Shown in pieces: positions 59,768 to 64,000 of a DNA stretch of 64,000 nt. How positions within the stretch are numbered: position 1 is the first letter of the stretch; every line of letters starts with the position of its first letter. This DNA is from Paenibacillus tianmuensis. GTDB taxonomy: Bacteria > Bacillota > Bacilli > Paenibacillales > NBRC-103111. The stretch spans positions 1 through 64,000 of the forward strand of contig NZ_FMTT01000028.1 of the NCBI RefSeq assembly GCF_900100345.1. The letters are read 5' to 3'. A program made the position numbers and the translations under genes. The notes beneath the pieces were generated by a model. It made no database searches, was not told where the DNA came from, and was given only the letters and a program-made list of their open reading frames with translations.

Positions 59768-61528
59768 TCAAGCCGTCTCGATGGCTATTTGCGGAAACTG
59801 CATATCGTACAAGGTCTTGTATCGGCCCGAACGCCGAAGCAAGGCTTCATGCGTGCCTGTTTCCACAACCTGCCCTTTTTCCAAAACGACAATCCGGTCC
59901 GCATGCTGAATCGTGGACAGGCGGTGCGCGATAACCAGGCAGGTTCGCCCGGGAAGCAGCCGGGAAAGCGCCTTTTGAATCAGCTGCTCGGATTCCGTAT
60001 CTAGCGCCGCGGTCGCTTCGTCCAAAATGATCGACCGCGGATTTTTCAGCAGCGCCCGGGCAATCGACAGCCGCTGCTTCTGTCCGCCCGACAGCTTGAC
60101 GCCCCTTTCCCCGATCAACGTATCGTATCCGTGGGGAAAAGCCTCGATAAACTCCTGCGCATTCGCCGCTCTCGCCGCCGCCTCGATCTCTTCAGGAGAC
60201 GCGTCCGGCCTGCCGTAGGCGATATTTTCCCGGATGGTGCCGTTCAGCAGGATCACATCCTGGGATACGATGCCGATTTGCCGGCGAAGCGACTCAAGGG
60301 TGACTTCGTCCAGCGGATGACCGTCGATGAAGATCACCCCTTTTTGCACATCGTATAAACGGGCGATCAAATGAGCGACGGTCGATTTGCCCGAGCCGGA
60401 CGAGCCGACCAGTGCCGTCACTTGGTTGGCGCGGATTCTCAAATGAAAATTTTGCAGAACCGGCACATTCGCTTCATACGCGAAATCCACGTCATCGAAG
60501 AAAATATCCCCTTGAATCGCCGGTAAAGCGATCGCGTTGTCTTTGTTACGAATCTCCGGCACGGTCTTCAACACTTCGTGAATTCGTTCGTAGGCCGCGG
60601 CTGATTGTTGAATTCGGCTCACCATGCGGCTGAAGGACCGAATCGGACCCTGCAGCAGACGTAGGTAAGCAAGGAAGACCACGATGTCACCGACGGTAAG
60701 CCGTCCGCGCATCGCCTGCCAAGCCCCGAACAGCAGCACGAAGACCATCCCGATGGAATTCAGCACGTCGACGATCGGAGAGAACAAAGCGGACAGCCGT
60801 GAAGCCGTCACTGTAGCGTTCCGGTTCTGCTCGCTCCACTCGGCGAATCTTTGTACCTCCTCGTGCTCGTTCGCGAAGGATTTGATCATTCGGATTCCGG
60901 ACAGCGTATCCTGAAGATGATTGCTCAGTTCGGCAGAAGACTGGCGTACCGTCCGATAAGCCGACTTGATGCGGCCGCTGAAAAAGCGCGACGTGTAGAA
61001 CAGGAAGGGGAACGTGCTCATCAGCAGAAGCGCCAGCTCCCAATCGACATAAAGCAAATAACCGCAAACTGCAGTAAACGTGAAAAAATCGGCCGCGATG
61101 GATAACGTTTCGGCAGACACCAATTCCTGCAGTTGGTTGACATCGCTGGTAAGCCTGGTCATGAGATCGCCGGTACGATTGCGCTCGAAAAACTTCAAGT
61201 CCAGGCTCAAGGTATGCCGGTACAGCTTATTCCGCAGCCGCAGAATGGCCCTCTGGCTAACAAGCGTCATCATGTAGCTGCTGCAAAAACGAAAAGCTCC
61301 CAGCAATAACGCAGCGCCGACAATGCAGCCTCCCATCTCAAGCAGCGCGTCGTATCGCCGGTTGGGTATGAACTGATCGATGACGATTTTTGTGAATTGA
61401 GGAATCCAAAATTCAAGAACGGAAATCGCAACAATCGCTGCCGCCGAGAGCGAGATCAAAGGCCATTGCCCGCTTGCTTGCGCGAGCAGCTCCTTGAACA
61501 TTTCCGCAAACTGTTTTCGCCACTTCAT
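59768..61528 (-). CDS. ABC transporter, fused permease-ATPase (exporter type)
   Basis: 586 residues. Six membrane helices (about 1-310) of the type I exporter fold, then an ATPase domain: Walker A GSSGSGKST at about 374, Q-loop, signature LSGGQKQR at about 479, Walker B SIILDEATAALD and the His of VIAHRLSTIQH. A half-transporter that works as a dimer and exports a lipid or drug. Between MarR (62 bases upstream) and the MFS gene. A half-copy of the MarR palindrome lies directly upstream (61558-61581), so it is probably repressed by MarR. Confidence 0.92.
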   Translation of the reverse strand: MKWRKQFAEMFKELLAQASGQWPLISLSAAAIVAISVLEFWIPQFTKIVIDQFIPNRRYDALLEMGGCIVGAALLLGAFRFCSSYMMTLVSQRAILRLRNKLYRHTLSLDLKFFERNRTGDLMTRLTSDVNQLQELVSAETLSIAADFFTFTAVCGYLLYVDWELALLLMSTFPFLFYTSRFFSGRIKSAYRTVRQSSAELSNHLQDTLSGIRMIKSFANEHEEVQRFAEWSEQNRNATVTASRLSALFSPIVDVLNSIGMVFVLLFGAWQAMRGRLTVGDIVVFLAYLRLLQGPIRSFSRMVSRIQQSAAAYERIHEVLKTVPEIRNKDNAIALPAIQGDIFFDDVDFAYEANVPVLQNFHLRIRANQVTALVGSSGSGKSTVAHLIARLYDVQKGVIFIDGHPLDEVTLESLRRQIGIVSQDVILLNGTIRENIAYGRPDASPEEIEAAARAANAQEFIEAFPHGYDTLIGERGVKLSGGQKQRLSIARALLKNPRSIILDEATAALDTESEQLIQKALSRLLPGRTCLVIAHRLSTIQHADRIVVLEKGQVVETGTHEALLRRSGRYKTLYDMQFPQIAIETA

Positions 61529-61555
61529 GGCATCACCCGAATTTTCCTTTCAAAT

Positions 61556-61581
61556 ATAGTAAGACTATCTAACTATTATTC
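61556..61581 (-). promoter_or_regulatory. Probable MarR half-conserved operator before the ABC gene
   Basis: On the minus strand TAATAGTTAGAT, the full left arm of the MarR-gene palindrome, is followed by AGTCTTACTATA, a degenerate right arm. It lies about 30 bases before the ABC transporter ATG. Confidence 0.55.
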
Positions 61582-61590
61582 TAAAAAAAA

Positions 61591-62145
61591 TTATCTCCCT
61601 ACGCCCACCCTTTTCTCGATGCTTTGATGCAGCTTGCCCAGAATCTTCTCGAACACGCTGCGTTCCTCGGCATCCAAATCGCCGAGCAGCGAGGCACAGG
61701 TCGACCAAAAGGTCGGCAGTACTTGGTCCACCATGGCCCGTCCCTCCGGCGTAATGCTGACATGAATCATGCGGCGATCCTTGGCGCTTTGTTCGCGGGA
61801 AACCCAGCCGCGTTTTTCTAGCCAATCCAGTAGAGCCGTGACGGAAGCGCGGCGGATTCCAAGCCGGTCTGCGATGCCGGAAGGCGTAATAAGCTCTCTG
61901 CCTTCATGCAGCATAAGCAGCAATAACATATCCAGCTTGCTCTCGGTAACGCCAAAAGGAGCTAAATCGACGTCCATAACGTCGAGGATGTTGTCGCTAA
62001 GCCACAGCATGACCAATCCCATGCGAATCGATTTACGGTCCGCGTGGTCAGCCGCCGTTTTGTCCATAAGCTCCAAATAGGGGGCGATCCCCAGCGCAGG
62101 CAGCTGTTGATCCGCCGTGCGTTCATTCCCCGTTTTTCTTTCCAT
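61591..62145 (-). CDS. MarR-family transcriptional regulator
   Basis: 184 residues, somewhat long for MarR because of a 35-residue N-terminal extension. Winged-helix core about 60-150: GVTESKLDMLLLLMLHEGRE, ITPSGIADRLGIRRASVTAL, LDWLEKRGWVSREQS, KDRRMIHVSITPEGR. It represses efflux genes until a ligand binds. First gene of a MarR-ABC-MFS operon. A perfect 25-bp palindrome lies about 27 bases upstream of its start (62172-62196) and a half-conserved copy before the ABC gene. Confidence 0.92.
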   Translation of the reverse strand: MERKTGNERTADQQLPALGIAPYLELMDKTAADHADRKSIRMGLVMLWLSDNILDVMDVDLAPFGVTESKLDMLLLLMLHEGRELITPSGIADRLGIRRASVTALLDWLEKRGWVSREQSAKDRRMIHVSITPEGRAMVDQVLPTFWSTCASLLGDLDAEERSVFEKILGKLHQSIEKRVGVGR

Positions 62146-62171
62146 GCCATCACCCTTTAACGTTGCGTTCT

Positions 62172-62196
62172 TAATAGTTAGATTATCTAACTATTA
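62172..62196 (-). promoter_or_regulatory. MarR operator (25-bp perfect palindrome)
   Basis: Arms TAATAGTTAGAT (62172-62183) and ATCTAACTATTA (62185-62196) around a single T. It lies just upstream of the marR ATG, in promoter position, and its arm recurs before the ABC gene. Confidence 0.8.
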
Positions 62197-62284
62197 CTAT
62201 ACCTTATTTTGCACCGTCCTGCAATCCTTAATCTTCGGGCTATGTCACTGCGGCGTTGCTAAAACCGTCTTTACGGTCTGGAAA

Positions 62285-62303
62285 ACCGGGGCGCATGGCC
62301 CCG
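62285..62303 (-). terminator. Terminator of the MBL-hydrolase gene
   Basis: GGGGC, loop CATGC, GCCCC followed by GGTTTT on the minus strand, directly after the stop codon. Confidence 0.6.
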
Positions 62304-63041
62304 CTAAGACGTATATTCGCGAACGAGCTGCCGCAGCGCCTGCTTCGCATCGCCGTGGAAGCATCCGCCATGATAACAAATAAGCCGTTCCACGTCGTAA
62401 TCAAGCAATCGCCGCACGGAACAGACGGCCTCCTCCAAATCTAACGTGAATTGCGGATTCGCAATGTCCAGCTTCCCCTGCTCAATGACGACGGCGTCCC
62501 CGGCGATCAGCGTCCGGCTATCGGGAAGATACAGCGAAATATGCCCGGGCATATGACCGGGCGTATGCACGATCTCGATCCCGCCGCACCATGGCAGCCG
62601 CTCCCGATCAGCGACCGTCCGATCGACGGCCGCCGGCTCGATTGATTGCAGGAAGCGAATAAACTGCTCCGCTGGCGGCTTCGCTTCTTCCGGCAAGACA
62701 TCCAACGTCGATTCGGCCTGCTCCAGCCTGAGCGACTTCTTCGTCCCTGCAATATATGGTGCCTCCACCTCGTGCGCGATAATCTCGATACGCGGAAAAG
62801 CCCGCTTCAACGCGGCCAGCGGACCCATATGGTCCATATCGTGATGCGTCACAATCAGCTTGGTGATCGAATCGAGCCGTAAGCCGCAGCGGTTGACCGC
62901 TTGTTCAAGAAGAGGCACAAAATCCGGGTACCCGCAGTCGACGAGAATGACATCTTCTTCGTCTTGAAGCAGCACGGGGGTAATCGTTTGCTTTTGTCCT
63001 CCGTACTCAAACTCGATATCGAGCAAATGACAATGGTTCAT
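62304..63041 (-). CDS. MBL-fold metallo-hydrolase
   Basis: 245 residues from the ATG at 63041 (GGAGGTAGCT upstream). Metallo-beta-lactamase fold: VILVDCGYPDFVPLLEQA, metal motif THHDMDHMG (Asp replaces the second His of HxHxDH, a known variant), TPGHMPGHISLYLPDSRTLI, AGDAV with the bridging Asp, and YHGG. Hydrolyses a small ester, thioester or lactone; substrate unknown. Monocistronic; the next gene upstream on the same strand is a truncated GAF gene. Confidence 0.9.
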   Translation of the reverse strand: MNHCHLLDIEFEYGGQKQTITPVLLQDEEDVILVDCGYPDFVPLLEQAVNRCGLRLDSITKLIVTHHDMDHMGPLAALKRAFPRIEIIAHEVEAPYIAGTKKSLRLEQAESTLDVLPEEAKPPAEQFIRFLQSIEPAAVDRTVADRERLPWCGGIEIVHTPGHMPGHISLYLPDSRTLIAGDAVVIEQGKLDIANPQFTLDLEEAVCSVRRLLDYDVERLICYHGGCFHGDAKQALRQLVREYTS

Positions 63042-63098
63042 AGCTACCTCCAGATTTAACGTTTTGTGTTCCCCTCCGGCCGGCAACACGGGTTTATC

Positions 63099-63428
63099 CT
63101 ACCAGATCATCCTTTTCGTTGTCAAAATAATAAGCAGTAGCCAACTGTCCTCCTTCCCCGTGTAATGGACCGATTCCTTCGTTCTGGAGACATAACGCGC
63201 AATACCGCCGGACAATAGCTCGTTGTCCTCCAATGGTGTAAGCGTGCCGAAAATGTTCACTTCGTCATCCGCATAGACCCGGACATACAGCTCACCATGG
63301 GATTCCGTAAGCAGCGCGCCTTGTTGCGCTCCGGCATAGTTCATCAAGGTGCTGACAATCCCCACCAAAACAGCGTCCAAATCCATCTGATCCGCGATAG
63401 CCTGTGTCGCTTTGAGAATGGCGACCAA
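63099..63428 (-). pseudogene. Truncated GAF-domain fragment of a large sensor kinase
   Basis: About 109 residues with the opening of a GAF domain: ILKATQAIADQMDLDAVLVG, STLMNYAGAQQGALLTE, LYVRVYADDEV. This is the stretch that follows the ATPase part in multi-domain serine/threonine-histidine sensor kinases. It stops after LLLIILTTKRMIW, in the middle of the GAF region, and has no ribosome site upstream, so it is a remnant of a much longer gene. Confidence 0.55.
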
Positions 63429-63488
63429 ACCGCAGCAACCCCCTTCCCGCCGGGGGCCAATCCATTGCTTTGGCCATCAAAAAGAAAT

Positions 63489-63527
63489 AGACCGGAACTC
63501 CTTAGTTATCAAGGAATCCCGGTCGTG
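63489..63527 (-). terminator. Terminator of the alpha/beta hydrolase gene
   Basis: GACCGGGATTCCTT and its near-complement AAGGAGTTCCGGTC flank a 7-base loop, followed by TATTTCTTTTT on the minus strand. Confidence 0.8.
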
Positions 63528-64000
63528 TCATTGATTGATAAAATGCCCCAGTAGCTGGTTAAACTTGTCACGCTCCTCCCAGAAAAGGCCGTGGCCGCTA
63601 TAGTAAAACGGGACAAGCTGTGAATTTCTTATTTTGTGATGGAGTTCCTGAGCTTGTTGAAAGGGAATGACTTTGTCGTGAATGCCGTGGACGATTAAGG
63701 TAGGCACGGATATGAGCGGAAGATCGGCATCCAGCTTCTCATCTCTCAGCATAACGACGACAGCCGCGGTCGACCAACCTGCTGCCTGTAATCCCAGTTG
63801 AAAAAACCATTCCGAGAACGGAGCGCTGATATACTGAAAGAAAAAGCTGTCGGTGACTTCCCGCATCATCTTAGGGCGGTCATTTAACGTCTCATGAAGA
63901 AACTTATTGGCAGTCTCTGGCGTAAAGCCTATGGGAGCTGCAGCGTCTACAAGGACAAGTTTCGAGACTCCGTAGCCATTGTACCGGGACACATACCGAA
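63528..64000 (-). CDS. Alpha/beta hydrolase, C-terminal part (5' end outside window)
   Basis: The gene runs off the window; about 157 C-terminal residues are visible. It enters just past the nucleophile elbow with RYVSRYNGYGVSKLVLVDAA, continues through a lid region, and has ISVPTLIVHGIHDKVIPFQQ (catalytic Asp in GIHDKV) and the His of YYSGHGLFWEE. Typical of the large fold-related esterase/haloperoxidase-like group; substrate unknown. The catalytic Ser is outside the window. Ends in a terminator. Confidence 0.85.
   Translation of the reverse strand, partial: RYVSRYNGYGVSKLVLVDAAAPIGFTPETANKFLHETLNDRPKMMREVTDSFFFQYISAPFSEWFFQLGLQAAGWSTAAVVVMLRDEKLDADLPLISVPTLIVHGIHDKVIPFQQAQELHHKIRNSQLVPFYYSGHGLFWEERDKFNQLLGHFINQ

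Overview
The window looks like a chromosomal segment of a Bacillota bacterium of the Paenibacillaceae type (Paenibacillus-like). This is inferred from strong AAGGAGG-type ribosome sites, a Feu-like siderophore uptake operon without its own ATPase, a c-di-AMP (ydaO-type) riboswitch, Mhq-like quinone detoxification genes, a Fur box of Bacillus form, and small families known from Bacillales. No rRNA, tRNA or CRISPR array was seen.

1-2.0 kb is a small accessory patch: the 3' end of an IS5-family element, an Xre-type repressor with twin operators and a divergent promoter, and a RadC-like JAMM protein. 2.07-19.94 kb (minus strand) is a compact five-gene NRPS/PKS assembly line. In order of transcription it is C-A-T, KS-AT-(inactive KR)-ACP, a free-standing luciferase-like monooxygenase, C-A-T-E and C-A-T-TE, ending in a terminator. 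It should build an (acyl-)aminoacyl-ketide-D-aminoacyl-aminoacyl product. The ketoreductase has lost its catalytic Ser and Tyr, so the beta-keto group should survive unless the monooxygenase acts on it.

20.4-24.3 kb is an AraC regulator followed by a Fur-boxed iron-siderophore ABC operon (binding lipoprotein and two FecCD permeases). 24.3-32.8 kb is a rearranged region with relics of an HTH gene, a fecCD pair and a small toxin-like gene. Homologous flanks bracket an AidB-like acyl-CoA dehydrogenase, a divergent acyl-CoA ligase, a beta-propeller protein and a DUF1266 protein; a YjiC-like glycosyltransferase follows. 33-40 kb holds ordinary metabolism: YiaA, a DUF6509-like protein, ilvE/LysR, a quinone oxidoreductase, a triple DnaA-box cluster, a LysE exporter, and a hybrid cluster protein behind an Fnr-like site. 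40.2-43.9 kb carries a quinone/electrophile response set (DoxX, ring-cleaving dioxygenase, carboxylesterase, nitroreductase) with two copies of an MhqR-type palindrome, plus rpiA.

44.5-54 kb has oligoendopeptidase F, an EEP-family phosphodiesterase, a duplicated cluster of unknown and SUKH immunity-like genes with transposase relics (one copy frameshifted), an SDR protein and a HigBA-type toxin-antitoxin pair. 54.4-64 kb has a MocR regulator with a divergent EamA exporter, a KamA-family radical SAM enzyme under a c-di-AMP riboswitch, a MarR-ABC-MFS efflux operon with a 25-bp palindromic operator, an MBL hydrolase, a truncated GAF gene and a partial alpha/beta hydrolase cut by the window end.

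The most notable points are the compact NRPS/PKS line with a dead KR and a separate luciferase-like enzyme, the c-di-AMP riboswitch on a KamA gene, the small toxin-like gene with its duplicated flanks, and the DnaA-box cluster. All family calls are by eye; no database was consulted.
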